Source: Marisediminitalea lipolytica (GTDB lineage: Bacteria > Pseudomonadota > Gammaproteobacteria > Enterobacterales > Alteromonadaceae). Taken from it: DNA of 64,000 bases. The DNA lies in NCBI RefSeq assembly GCF_001758465.1, contig NZ_MJIC01000009.1:310001-374000 (forward strand). The letters are read 5' to 3'. A program made the position numbers and the translations under genes. The notes below the pieces were generated by a model. It was not told where the DNA came from, did not search any database, and saw only the letters and a list, made by a program, of their open reading frames with translations. Positions 16,663-25,272 of this stretch are shown here, one piece after another. Within the stretch, counting starts at the first letter, position 1; each line of letters starts with the position of its first letter.

Positions 16663-17051
16663 GTAAAGATCAGCAAACCTATGAGCAAGGCCTGAGAATC
16701 AGACGGGAAGTCATGGGCGACGCCCATGTTAACCGCGCGCTGAACAATGCATCTGAATTCAGCCAGCCATTGCAGGATATGGTTATTCGCAATGCCTGGG
16801 GCGAAACCTGGGTACGGGACGGTATCAGTAAACAAACCCGCAGTCTGGTGACCATTGCCACCCTGGCTGCGTTAAAGGCATCTACCGAACTTAAAGGTCA
16901 TGTGCGCGGCGCGCTGCGTAATGGCTGTACTGTGGCTGAAATACAGGAAGTGTTACTGCACTCTGCCGTGTACTGCGGTATGCCAGCAGGCATAGAAGCC
17001 TTCCGCGCCGCTGAAGAAGCCATTAACGCCTGGCAGGACGAGAATAGCTAA
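16659..17051 (+). CDS. 4-carboxymuconolactone decarboxylase-like protein (PcaC type)
   Basis: A 130-residue CMD-family protein with EQGLRIRREVMGDAHVNRAL, NAWGETWVRDGISKQTRSLV and LLHSAVYCGMPAGIEAFRAA, the layout of PcaC. True PcaC decarboxylates gamma-carboxymuconolactone in the protocatechuate branch, but no other pca gene is visible, and the gene is tied to an efflux pump by a 4-base overlap. A detoxifying role on a lactone or quinone-like compound handled by the pump is a reasonable guess. Confidence 0.8.
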   Translation: MSKDQQTYEQGLRIRREVMGDAHVNRALNNASEFSQPLQDMVIRNAWGETWVRDGISKQTRSLVTIATLAALKASTELKGHVRGALRNGCTVAEIQEVLLHSAVYCGMPAGIEAFRAAEEAINAWQDENS

Positions 17052-17065
17052 AGTCGGGCTAAAGC

Positions 17066-17407
17066 CTACATCACCTGTTCGCTGTCAGGCGATGATGCAG
17101 CAGTTGAATCAATGCATCGACGTAGAAATTCGATATCGGGCCTTACCATAACAGGCTGGAGCTTAAAGGGCGCAAACGCTTTGTTCACGATGGCTTCAGT
17201 TGGTTCGCCCTGGTCTCTTTCTATGTCGATTAAGGCATTTCTGCCTATACCCGTGAGCTTGCAATAGCGAATTTGTGTCATTCTGAGTACGTTTTTGCGT
17301 AGTGCTTTAAGTAACTGGCCACGGGATAAGTTACCACGCAGATGTTCGGCTGTGAGCTGTATGAGTTGCTTTTCAATATCAGATGCATCCACTAACTGAG
17401 TCCCCAT
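17066..17407 (-). CDS. XRE-type HTH protein, HipB-like antitoxin
   Basis: A 113-residue protein with a central helix-turn-helix (about residues 35-85: VLRMTQIRYCKLTGIGRNAL, then IDIERDQGEPT) of the XRE class, and a long N-terminal helical region that HipB proteins usually lack. Its start overlaps the end of hipA by 16 bases, so it is the second gene, the reverse of the usual hipB-hipA order. It probably binds HipA and represses the three palindromes ahead of hipA. Confidence 0.7.
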   Translation of the reverse strand: MGTQLVDASDIEKQLIQLTAEHLRGNLSRGQLLKALRKNVLRMTQIRYCKLTGIGRNALIDIERDQGEPTEAIVNKAFAPFKLQPVMVRPDIEFLRRCIDSTAASSPDSEQVM

Positions 17408-18705
17408 TGTTGCAGTTTCTCTTCAATATTTTGATAACGGGCAGTTGGCGCGTGCAATATAGTTGTTGGTACGCCTCTTTGAAGCAAACGTGAATACAGT
17501 CCTTTTAAGCTTTGTGCTTTGCCAATTAACGCGTTGAGCACATGGTCGGTGTTAATGTTGCTCAGGCTGGCCACAATTGCCGGAAAATTAAATTCTCCGC
17601 CAACCTCTAATGGATGTCCCCAGGTGGTTGTGCGGGTAATGACTTCAGGATCAAACTTCATCGGAGCGAAATCGTAAACAGGAGCGAGTCTGGTCTGTGT
17701 CATAGTTTTTAAGACCGCCATATTACGACCATGGTTGTCGGTATTCGCAAACACGATGTTGAGCAGATCCCGCCAAATATATTCGATAGCAAAAATAGAG
17801 CGCTTTTCTGTGCTGGTATGCTCCAGTGCATCACACAGACAAGTGAAGACGTCCTGATGTTTTAGTGCGCCAGATGCTTTGCCAATCAAAGAATAAATGG
17901 ACTCAAGGCCATATTGGCGACGTTTACCGTTATTACCCACAGCAATATCAAACCGCGGTAACCACAGGCTTGGACCTTGCTCGCTCTCTATTAAACGCAT
18001 AGAGTTGGTGGCAATGGTATCGACACTGAGAGCTTCCAATTCGTGGTAAAAATGATATTCAGCTCGCAAAATATCTTGATCTATCCGGGTATTGTTCCCT
18101 CTGGGAAACTTCACCAGATAATAAATGCTATCAGCGGAAATCTGGCTTTGTGTTGTATCAATGCTGATGTTTCCGCTGCCATCCTGAACCAGTAATAACT
18201 TCGGCGCTTCTCCTCCTGCACCAGTAGCGCCGCCACTAGCGGCTCCAATCTGCTGGGCATAAGAGAGAAAATCACGATTGTAAGAGGTCACATCGTGCTC
18301 GGTAAATTGCACCGACAGAGCTCCCTCGTTCGCTTTTTCCACACATTCTTTAATGCGTAAGTTACCCACGGGCGCAATTACGGCGTTTTTTAGTAACGCT
18401 ACTTTTTGTTCGTAGAAGGGAAGGTCAGCAATCCCCAGGTGTTCTATCCACCAACGGTAGCTGGCACCTGAAGGCAGTATGTCATTCAGATAGCCAAACC
18501 AGGGCTTTTCTGAATAGGTCAGCGCTAATTCAACTGGATATCTGAGACTGCAGGCCGGCGCCCATTTTGAACCTAAATGTTCTACAGCATAATCTGTAAG
18601 ATAGGCCGTTTTTTGCTGAACTGAATTATCTGACTCATGCAGTGTCAGCCTGGCAGCATCGTGCCAGGCTCCATTAATTTGCGTTTGTACTGTAACTGTC
18701 AGCAT
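17392..18705 (-). CDS. hipA: HipA-family serine/threonine kinase toxin
   Basis: A 437-residue protein of the HipA family. An N-terminal domain (about 1-110) with GYLNDILPSGASYRWW precedes a Gly-rich loop ASGGATGAGGEAPKLLL (about 153-170), corresponding to the phosphate-binding loop that carries the autophosphorylated Ser in E. coli HipA. The catalytic block NTDNHGRNM and the metal-binding YDFAPM are intact, so the kinase should be active. E. coli HipA phosphorylates glutamyl-tRNA synthetase; other members target other tRNA synthetases, so the target is open. It is the first gene of a two-gene operon. Confidence 0.85.
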   Translation of the reverse strand: MLTVTVQTQINGAWHDAARLTLHESDNSVQQKTAYLTDYAVEHLGSKWAPACSLRYPVELALTYSEKPWFGYLNDILPSGASYRWWIEHLGIADLPFYEQKVALLKNAVIAPVGNLRIKECVEKANEGALSVQFTEHDVTSYNRDFLSYAQQIGAASGGATGAGGEAPKLLLVQDGSGNISIDTTQSQISADSIYYLVKFPRGNNTRIDQDILRAEYHFYHELEALSVDTIATNSMRLIESEQGPSLWLPRFDIAVGNNGKRRQYGLESIYSLIGKASGALKHQDVFTCLCDALEHTSTEKRSIFAIEYIWRDLLNIVFANTDNHGRNMAVLKTMTQTRLAPVYDFAPMKFDPEVITRTTTWGHPLEVGGEFNFPAIVASLSNINTDHVLNALIGKAQSLKGLYSRLLQRGVPTTILHAPTARYQNIEEKLQQWGLS

Positions 18706-18708
18706 TTA

Positions 18709-18724
18709 TTGTTTACCTAAACAA
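18709..18724. promoter_or_regulatory. Operator 1 of the hipA-hipB operon
   Basis: TTGTTTA-CC-TAAACAA, a perfect 7-2-7 palindrome ending right before the hipA start codon. It is one of three related palindromes built on TTGTTTA/TAAACAA halves. Confidence 0.6.
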
Positions 18725-18750
18725 ACATTAATAAGCAGTTAAGCATTATT

Positions 18751-18768
18751 TGTTTGTTCAAGCAAACA
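18751..18768. promoter_or_regulatory. Operator 2 of the hipA-hipB operon
   Basis: TGTTTG-TTCAAG-CAAACA, a 6-6-6 inverted repeat. The centre is about 43 bases upstream of operator 1 and 41 bases from operator 3, so the three sites are evenly spaced by four helical turns. Confidence 0.6.
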
Positions 18769-18790
18769 TAAAGGGGCATTTTTAATCTTT

Positions 18791-18810
18791 TTGTTTATCG
18801 CAGTAAACAA
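18791..18810. promoter_or_regulatory. Operator 3 of the hipA-hipB operon
   Basis: TTGTTTA-TCGCAG-TAAACAA, a perfect 7-6-7 inverted repeat. The spacing and repetition resemble the multiple HipB sites upstream of E. coli hipBA. Confidence 0.6.
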
Positions 18811-18847
18811 TGCCGTCTGGTGATAGCGTAAAAGCCGTCAATAACGC

Positions 18848-20485
18848 TTAGTGACGATCTGCACCGTCCTGGGCAATATCCCCTGAATCGATGGCCTCTT
18901 CGGTCCAGCGCACTGAGCCGATCGGGCGCTCCAGGCGGTGGCGGGTCACAATTGGCTCGCCGGGAATAAGCATGGCCTGCACTTCCTGCTGGGTTTTATC
19001 ATCCCGCTCGGTATAGCGCTCCTGCATGCGCAGGTAGTCGAGCCAGGTGGACATATGGTAGCGCTCTATCCATACCCGACTGTCGGAAATATCCCGCGAT
19101 AAAGACCAGTCATAGGCACCGTTGCGTTTACGCTGACGTTCCAGTTTATGCATAACGCGGTAAAACTTCCGCGCATCCACCGGGAAGACTTTGTATTCTT
19201 TTTCCAGATAAATAGGGCCACTACGGTGAGTAATATTCAGCGATACCGACAGGTTGGTCGGTGGCTCCGGGATTTCTTTGGTGGTTTCAAAATCCGGGAT
19301 CGGCAGAATTTTACCCAGCAAGGCTGAAGACATCAGGCTTACTGCAATCACCAGCAGGGTAGTGTGTACGTCGAACAGCTCAATGAGTTCGCCCCACAGC
19401 AAGCTGCCCAGCACTATTCCGCTGGTAGTGGCGGCCGAATAAGTGGCCAGCGCCCGCCCCATTACCCACCGTGGTGAGACAGTCTGAATACAGGTGTTTA
19501 ACGTGGCAAAAGTGATCAGCCAGCCCATGCCGGATATCACCATGATAAGTGCGACAACAAACGTGTAAGGAATAAGCGCCAGGCTTAATGCGCCGATACC
19601 AAGCATTGCTGCAGAGAGGCTAATCATGCTCTCACTGCCCACCTTCTGACGCAATACTGGCAGGGCTCTCGCACCGGCCACTGCACCAAAACCAAAGGAG
19701 GCCAGGATAATTCCGTATTCTACCGAATCGCCTTTGAGCAGGTACTTAGCTGCCAGTGGCATGAGCGCCAGCAAACCGATACCCAGCGCACCGACGATAA
19801 AGCCGCGAAATACGATGACCCGGCTGGCAGGGGAGTAAAACACAAAGCGCAGACCGGTTACGATGGCTTTGTCGACCCGCTCTGGCGGCAAGCGTGGCGG
19901 TGTGGGCTGATATTGCCACAGCCACATGACAACCAAGAACGGCAAAAACGACAGCGCCGCCACCGAAAAGGCCGCCGATACCCCGGCCCAGGCAACCAGC
20001 ACACCACCAATTGCCGGGCCAATAGCCCGCGCCAGGTTTTGACTGATGGAACGTAAAGCTATCGCCGAGGGTAACTGTTTGGGGGGCACCAGATTAGGCA
20101 CAGCAGTTTGCCAGGCCGGATCGTAAATCGCCATGCCCACACCGGTTAGCATACACAGCGCCAGCAGATAGAAAGGCGTTACTGCATCCAGCAGTGCCAG
20201 CGTAAGCAATCCGGCTGCTGCCACAAAAGAAATAGCCAGACCTAAGGTCGCTACACTTCGTTTATTAAACACATCGGCAATGGCCCCGGCCGGAATGGAT
20301 AGCAACATCAGTGGCAAGTACGTTGCAGCCTGTACCCAGGTCACCATGGCATCGCTGGAGGCGATTTCTACCATTGCCCAGGCCACGCCCACGCCTTGTA
20401 TCAGTAACCCGATATTACTGAAAACACTGGAAAACCAGGCGCGTCGAAAGACGGGGGTAGACAACGGATTATCGGAATTTTGCAT
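18848..20485 (-). CDS. MFS exporter (MFS_3, EntS-like) with a C-terminal soluble domain
   Basis: A 545-residue protein. Residues 1 to about 400 form a twelve-helix MFS carrier with VFRRAWFSSVFSNIGLLIQG at the start and the DVFNKRSVA loop, similar to EntS-like exporters. The last 120 or so residues are hydrophilic, with YKVFPVDARKFYRVMHKLE and RVWIERYHMSTWLDYLRMQE, which resembles a dimeric alpha/beta-barrel (antibiotic biosynthesis monooxygenase-like) domain found fused to some MFS_3 proteins. It stands alone, divergent from the middle operon. Export of a siderophore, drug or catabolic intermediate is possible. Confidence 0.75.
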   Translation of the reverse strand: MQNSDNPLSTPVFRRAWFSSVFSNIGLLIQGVGVAWAMVEIASSDAMVTWVQAATYLPLMLLSIPAGAIADVFNKRSVATLGLAISFVAAAGLLTLALLDAVTPFYLLALCMLTGVGMAIYDPAWQTAVPNLVPPKQLPSAIALRSISQNLARAIGPAIGGVLVAWAGVSAAFSVAALSFLPFLVVMWLWQYQPTPPRLPPERVDKAIVTGLRFVFYSPASRVIVFRGFIVGALGIGLLALMPLAAKYLLKGDSVEYGIILASFGFGAVAGARALPVLRQKVGSESMISLSAAMLGIGALSLALIPYTFVVALIMVISGMGWLITFATLNTCIQTVSPRWVMGRALATYSAATTSGIVLGSLLWGELIELFDVHTTLLVIAVSLMSSALLGKILPIPDFETTKEIPEPPTNLSVSLNITHRSGPIYLEKEYKVFPVDARKFYRVMHKLERQRKRNGAYDWSLSRDISDSRVWIERYHMSTWLDYLRMQERYTERDDKTQQEVQAMLIPGEPIVTRHRLERPIGSVRWTEEAIDSGDIAQDGADRH

Positions 20486-20763
20486 GATGTTTGATGCTCT
20501 GCTCGGCTTACTTCACAAAAATAATAATAGACCGGCTGAAGGTAGTTGGTGATAAGCCGGTATTATATGGCTTTAATATACTGGTGTCTCACTATTTAGG
20601 ATTAACTCTTATTCTTAGCGGGAATAAGTGTGTATTTGAGGCAGACACATTGCCTAATGCAAACACAATTCCACCGCCTGCGACTCCCACAAAGACACTC
20701 CCGACAGCCCCACAGTCATGTTAATCCCTTGTAAATTCTGGCCTGTAGCTTCATTCCGGCCAG
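20486..20763. other. Intergenic region between divergent MFS and CoA-transferase genes
   Basis: No gene is seen in this 330-base gap. It holds a GGGAATAAGTG-type AT-rich stretch, a CCCTTGTAAATTCTGGCC segment (20726-20743) that resembles one near the divergent sigma-54 promoters at 40.2 kb, and the sigma-54 promoter reported separately. Confidence 0.4.
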
Positions 20764-20779
20764 TGGCATACATGTTGCA
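20764..20779 (+). promoter_or_regulatory. Sigma-54 promoter of the ring-opening operon
   Basis: TGGCAT-ACATG-TTGCA with correct 12-base GG-GC spacing, ending 37 bases before the first ATG. Fifteen of the sixteen bases resemble the minus-strand site at 38685-38700 closely (TGGCAT-ACATA-TTGCC). Confidence 0.75.
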
Positions 20780-20816
20780 ATTTGCCCTCAATAATCTGGT
20801 TATTTGGAATTAATGA

Positions 20817-22013
20817 ATGTCGCGTCTACCGTTTGAAGACCTGCCTGTCCGCGCATGTGCTACCGGGATCCAGTTTTTACAAGGCATCCGGGTGATTGAC
20901 CTGACCACCTCTGTTGCCGGCCCTTACGCCACCCTGTTGCTTGGCGACTTTGGCGCTGAAGTGCTTAAAGTTGAACGACCTAATGGGGATGATGCGCGCC
21001 ACTGGGGCCCTCCCTTCCTTGAAGGAGAGGCGCTGTGGTTTGTGGCCATGAACCGCAACAAGAAAAGTATCACGATGGACATGCGCGACGCGGATCAGCG
21101 CGCCATGTTTGATGAGCTGGTTAAAACCGCTGATGTGGTGGTCACCAATCAGCCGCCCAATGTGCAAAAGAAATTAAAGCTCGATTACGATGCCATTAAG
21201 GGCCTGAAGGATGACATTATTTTTGTCTCTATTTCAGGTTTTGGCCTGGACGGCGAGCGCGCCGACCTGACCTGTTATGACCTGATTGCTGAAGGTTACT
21301 CGGGCATCATGGATATCACCGGTGCGCCGGATAGCGCACCACAAAAAATAGGCGCGCCGGCGGCCGATATGCTGGCCGGACAGGATGCCGCCATGGCGAC
21401 TATGGCAGCTCTGTTTGAAAAGCAGCGCAGCGGTAAAGGCGCCAAAATCGATGTCAGCCTGGTTCAGAGCATGACCCGTTTTCTGGCTTGCCGTATTTCG
21501 CCGTATCTGGGCGCCGGTGAAGTGCCTAAGCGCTCTGGCGGTACTGATTCGGTCATCGCCATTTACCAGGCATTTGAGACAGCCGATGAGCCTATCACCC
21601 TGGGCCTGGGTTCTGATGCGATCTGGCAGCGTTTTTGGCAGGCCGTTGGCGATGAAGCTTACGGTGCCAATGAAGCATACGGGTCCAACGTTAAGCGTCG
21701 CGAACACCGCGCTGATATCGTCGCCAAAATTCAATCTGTTTTGATTTCTCAGCCTCGTGCCCATTGGCTAGAGGTATTTGGTGCTGCGCGCATTCCGGCC
21801 GGGCCAATAAACAGCGTTGATCAGGTGTGTGCTGATAAGCATTTGAAGGACCGCGGCATGTTCTACACCCTTGAAGGGGCGGACGGTCGTCGTGTGCCGC
21901 AAATCGGTCTGGGTATCAATATTAATGACCAGCAATCTATCGCCAGCTCGTTACCGCCCAAACTGGGTGAGCACAACGACGAAATTTTAAATGCATTGCG
22001 TCAGCAAAAGTAA
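20817..22013 (+). CDS. Family III CoA-transferase (CaiB/Frc/BaiF)
   Basis: A 398-residue enzyme with FLQGIRVIDLTTSVAGPYAT, GAEVLKVE and the catalytic Asp in PAADMLAG (Asp184), equivalent to Asp169 of formyl-CoA transferase. It is the first gene after the sigma-54 promoter and is followed by the BadI-like gene. It likely exchanges CoA between the ring-opened dicarboxylic thioester, or succinyl-CoA, and an incoming acid. It is only a distant relative of the CoA-transferase at 4.3 kb, so the two probably act on different acids. Confidence 0.84.
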   Translation: MSRLPFEDLPVRACATGIQFLQGIRVIDLTTSVAGPYATLLLGDFGAEVLKVERPNGDDARHWGPPFLEGEALWFVAMNRNKKSITMDMRDADQRAMFDELVKTADVVVTNQPPNVQKKLKLDYDAIKGLKDDIIFVSISGFGLDGERADLTCYDLIAEGYSGIMDITGAPDSAPQKIGAPAADMLAGQDAAMATMAALFEKQRSGKGAKIDVSLVQSMTRFLACRISPYLGAGEVPKRSGGTDSVIAIYQAFETADEPITLGLGSDAIWQRFWQAVGDEAYGANEAYGSNVKRREHRADIVAKIQSVLISQPRAHWLEVFGAARIPAGPINSVDQVCADKHLKDRGMFYTLEGADGRRVPQIGLGININDQQSIASSLPPKLGEHNDEILNALRQQK

Positions 22014-22050
22014 CTGACCAGAGCACAGGATAAGAATAAGGAACCCAACA

Positions 22051-22836
22051 ATGACTCAAGAATTTACCCAGATTATCTATCAGGAAGACGGCCCTATTGC
22101 GCGCATTACCCTGAATCGTCCGGATAACGGCAACATGTTTACCGAAACCATGTGCCACGAGCTACGTGACTGTATCGAAGGCATTCGCCGTGAATCCCGC
22201 ACCCGGGTGGTGGTACTGACCGGTGCCGGCGACAAGTTTTTCTGTATTGGTGGCGAAAAAGACGGCATGGAAAAAACCCAGCTGTACGCGGGCGTACTGC
22301 CCACGCTGGAGATGTACGAAGCCATCGATAAATTACAAAAACCCGTAATTGCCAGTGTTAACGGCTTTGCCGTAGGCGGCGGTAACGTGCTGCAAGTGGT
22401 GTGTGACATGACCATCGCCAAGGAAAGCGCAGTGTTTCGTCAGGTTGGCCCGATGATGGGCTCCTACGACGCAGGCTACGGCACCTGGTATTTAGAAGAC
22501 TTGGTCGGTAAAAAACGCGCTAAGGAAATCTGGTACACCAATAAGAAAATGTCGGCACAGGAAGCTATGGAGATCGGCATGATCAACCGCGTTGTGCCGG
22601 ATGAAGAGCTGGCCGAAGCGACTACGGCATTCGCCCTGGAAGTGGCTGATCGTGGTCCGATGGCACTGGCTGCCATTAAAGGTGCCTTTAACGCCCGTCA
22701 TGGCGGGGTGGGCGGTTTGTCTCGTGTTACTCACGACTTACTGCTGCGCAGCTATCTGGAAACCGATGAATCGAAAGAGCTGAGCGCCAGCTTTAAAGAA
22801 CGTCGTAAGCCAGACAGCAGCAAATTTGGTAACTAA
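22051..22836 (+). CDS. badI: BadI/MenB-type ring-opening hydrolase
   Basis: A 261-residue crotonase-fold protein that differs from plain hydratases by the signature VGPMMGSYDAGYG and VGKKRAKEIWYTNKK, which I recognise from BadI (2-ketocyclohexanecarboxyl-CoA hydrolase) and its relative MenB (naphthoate synthase). GGGNVLQVVCDMTIAKE precedes it, also as in these two. BadI adds water across the ring of a 2-oxocycloalkane-carboxyl-CoA and opens it to a dicarboxylic acid mono-CoA ester. MenB is unlikely since no menaquinone genes are near and the neighbours supply each BadI precursor step. Confidence 0.8.
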   Translation: MTQEFTQIIYQEDGPIARITLNRPDNGNMFTETMCHELRDCIEGIRRESRTRVVVLTGAGDKFFCIGGEKDGMEKTQLYAGVLPTLEMYEAIDKLQKPVIASVNGFAVGGGNVLQVVCDMTIAKESAVFRQVGPMMGSYDAGYGTWYLEDLVGKKRAKEIWYTNKKMSAQEAMEIGMINRVVPDEELAEATTAFALEVADRGPMALAAIKGAFNARHGGVGGLSRVTHDLLLRSYLETDESKELSASFKERRKPDSSKFGN

Positions 22837-22857
22837 TTTCGTATTTTAGGAGGCCAG

Positions 22858-24465
22858 ATGCTCCCGTACCTAACCACCCATGATCCGGCTAAAGCCCGGT
22901 CCTACTATGACCAGGGCTTGTGGCAGAGTGAGACATTTTACGATTTACTGTGTCAGCATACGGCGGCCCGTCCTGATGCTCCGGCGCTCAGAGACGGACG
23001 CTCAACCTTATCCTGGTGTACGGTGAAAGCTCGGGTAGACGCCTTTGCCGATGACCTGGCCGAACAGGGCATCAGCTCCGGCGATCGCATTTCCATCTGG
23101 ATGTCTAACCGGGTCGAATGTGTGATTGCCTTTCTAGGCGCGTCTCGCGAAGGGGTTGCCGTTAACCCTTCGCTGCATAAAAGCCATACCTGTAAAGAAG
23201 TCATTGAGCTACTCGGAGAGTTGCAGGCTAAAGCCATTGTGACCGAAGACAGCTGGGGTGCCGATCGTAAAACCAACGATTTCTACGCCATGCTTGATAC
23301 CTTACCCTTTGTGCAAAAGGTGTATAAACCTGATGCCTTTCCGGGGCATATCACTAACGCGGATCCGGAAATTGTCAGTAACCCTGATGTGGTCACGTAT
23401 CTGGCATTTACCTCAGGTACCACAGGTCGGCCAAAATGCGTAATGCATTCGGCCAATACACTGCTGGCTAACGCCCGCGACCTGGCGCGTGACTGGAAGC
23501 TCGATGCTACGTCAGTCATTTTATCCTTAAGCCCGTTCTCTCATCATATCGCCTGGGTGGCTTTTTCCCAATGGGTGGTGTGTGGTGGACAACTGGTGAT
23601 GAATGATTTGCCGAAAGGCAAAACGACCCTCGACTGGCTGCTGGAAACCGAAGCTACTTATGTGCTGGGAGTGCCAACCCATGCCATGGACATTCTGGAT
23701 GAACAGCGCAGTCGTAACCTGCCTAATCTGGGCAGTGTAAAAACCTTCTACATGGCCGGTTCGCCGATACCGGAAGTGGTGGCGCAGGCGTTTGTTAAAC
23801 AGGGTATTGCCCCGCAAAACGTATATGGCATGACCGAATGTTCCTCGCACCAGTACACCCATCCCGATGACTCCATGGATGTCTGGACCACCACCTGTGG
23901 TCGCGGTGGCCCGGCGTATAAAGTGAAGATCTGGAACCCGGAATACCCGGATGAAGAAATGCCGCAAGGCCTGGCCGGCGAAATCGGTGGCCGCGGTGCC
24001 TGTCAGATGCTGGGGTATTTTGATAACCAAAGCGCAACTGAAAAGACCTTTAACAAGCACGGTTATCTGATGTCAGGCGACCTTGGCTACTTTGACAGCC
24101 TCGGCAACCTGCATATTCAGGGGCGGGCCAAGGATCTGATAATTCGCGGTGGCCACAATATTTATCCGGCTGATATCGAAGCTGCAGCAGTAAAACATAC
24201 TGCCGTTGCTAAAGCTGCCGCCTTTGGTATTCCGGATGACCGCCTGGGTGAGAAGGTCTGTCTGGCGGTGATTGGCGAGCTCAATGCCGATGACATGCTG
24301 CGCTTTTTAGACAGTGAAGGGCTTTCCAAATATGACATGCCCGAGTGGTTTATTGCCCTCGACGCAATGCCGCTGACCGCCAGTGGCAAAATCCTCAAAC
24401 GTGAATTGCAGGCCATGGTTGCCCGGGGCGAAATCAGCCCTGAAGCAGTTCGTTTTAAGGCCTGA
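22858..24465 (+). CDS. Acyl-CoA ligase, cyclohexanecarboxylate-CoA ligase-like (AliA type)
   Basis: A 535-residue member of the acyl-adenylate family. The AMP-binding loop FTSGTTGRPKCVMHS is at about residues 188-202, GMTECSS later, SGDLGYFD near 403, and the C-terminal SGKILKREL contains the catalytic Lys. The length and the LSLSPFSHHIAWVAFSQW segment resemble AliA. It would turn a cyclic or linear acid into its CoA ester with ATP. In Rhodopseudomonas aliA lies in the same operon as badH and badI, as here. Fatty-acid ligase is the alternative. Confidence 0.78.
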   Translation: MLPYLTTHDPAKARSYYDQGLWQSETFYDLLCQHTAARPDAPALRDGRSTLSWCTVKARVDAFADDLAEQGISSGDRISIWMSNRVECVIAFLGASREGVAVNPSLHKSHTCKEVIELLGELQAKAIVTEDSWGADRKTNDFYAMLDTLPFVQKVYKPDAFPGHITNADPEIVSNPDVVTYLAFTSGTTGRPKCVMHSANTLLANARDLARDWKLDATSVILSLSPFSHHIAWVAFSQWVVCGGQLVMNDLPKGKTTLDWLLETEATYVLGVPTHAMDILDEQRSRNLPNLGSVKTFYMAGSPIPEVVAQAFVKQGIAPQNVYGMTECSSHQYTHPDDSMDVWTTTCGRGGPAYKVKIWNPEYPDEEMPQGLAGEIGGRGACQMLGYFDNQSATEKTFNKHGYLMSGDLGYFDSLGNLHIQGRAKDLIIRGGHNIYPADIEAAAVKHTAVAKAAAFGIPDDRLGEKVCLAVIGELNADDMLRFLDSEGLSKYDMPEWFIALDAMPLTASGKILKRELQAMVARGEISPEAVRFKA

Positions 24466-24501
24466 TTATCAGGCAATTCAAGGCGTAACAAGGCAAAAAG
24501 A

Positions 24502-25272
24502 ATGAATGTAGAACTCAGCAGAGAAGACGATATCGCGATACTAACGCTCAACCGTCCTGAAGCACTTAATGCGTTGTCTTTTGACATCCTGAAACAAATT
24601 GGCGATGCCATTGATGAAGTGGATGCCATGCAGGGCGTGCGTGCGCTGTTAATTACCGGCGCAGGTGATAAAGCCTTTTGTGCCGGCGCTGACATTAAAG
24701 AGCTGCGTAATCGCAAGCTCACTGAGCAAAAGCGCGGCGCAGAGCTGGGCCAGGCAGTATTCGCCAAACTGGATCGCCTCAAGGTCGCCTCTGTGGCGCT
24801 GGTTAACGGTTACGCCTTTGGCGGCGGGTCAGAGCTGGCGCTCGCCTGCAGTTTTCGCCTGGCATCGCCCAATGCGGTATTTGGCTTACCCGAAGTCAAA
24901 CTGGGATTGATCCCTGGCTATGGCGGCACCCAGCGTTTACCGCGCTTAATTGGTGAGTCAAGGGCGCTGGAAATCATCATGACCGGTCGCAACGTGAAAG
25001 CCGAAGAAGCCGAGCGCATAGGTCTGGTTAATCAGGTGGTTGAGGGCGATTTAATGGCGGCAGGCAAAGAATTTGCCGCCCGCTTTACCCGTTACAGCCT
25101 GCCAGTGCTCGAGTTTGCCCGCCGGGCTGTGCAGCGCGCTGGCGATACGACACTGTATGAAGGCCTGCAGGTTGAAGCGGATCTCTCCACACTGGCTTAT
25201 CGCTTAAATGATGCCGAAGAAGGCATGGCCGCCTTTGAGGAAAAACGTAAAGCGGAGTTTAAGGATGAGTAA
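24502..25272 (+). CDS. Enoyl-CoA hydratase (BadK-like step)
   Basis: A 256-residue classical crotonase with KAFCAGADIKELR, GGGSELALACSFRLAS and PEVKLGLIPGYGGTQRLPR, carrying both glutamates expected for hydration of a 2-enoyl-CoA. In the proposed route it would add water to cyclohex-1-ene-carboxyl-CoA, as BadK does. It overlaps the next gene by eight bases (ATGAGTAA). Confidence 0.85.
   Translation: MNVELSREDDIAILTLNRPEALNALSFDILKQIGDAIDEVDAMQGVRALLITGAGDKAFCAGADIKELRNRKLTEQKRGAELGQAVFAKLDRLKVASVALVNGYAFGGGSELALACSFRLASPNAVFGLPEVKLGLIPGYGGTQRLPRLIGESRALEIIMTGRNVKAEEAERIGLVNQVVEGDLMAAGKEFAARFTRYSLPVLEFARRAVQRAGDTTLYEGLQVEADLSTLAYRLNDAEEGMAAFEEKRKAEFKDE

Noticed and set aside
16659..17051. Protocatechuate pathway evidence from the PcaC-like gene
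   Set aside because: No pcaB, pcaD, pcaGH or pcaIJ homologue is seen. CMD-fold proteins are often named PcaC by similarity alone.
22051..22836. Menaquinone synthase MenB
   Set aside because: The MenB-like signature is shared with BadI, and none of the men genes are nearby, while each preceding step of alicyclic acid degradation is.
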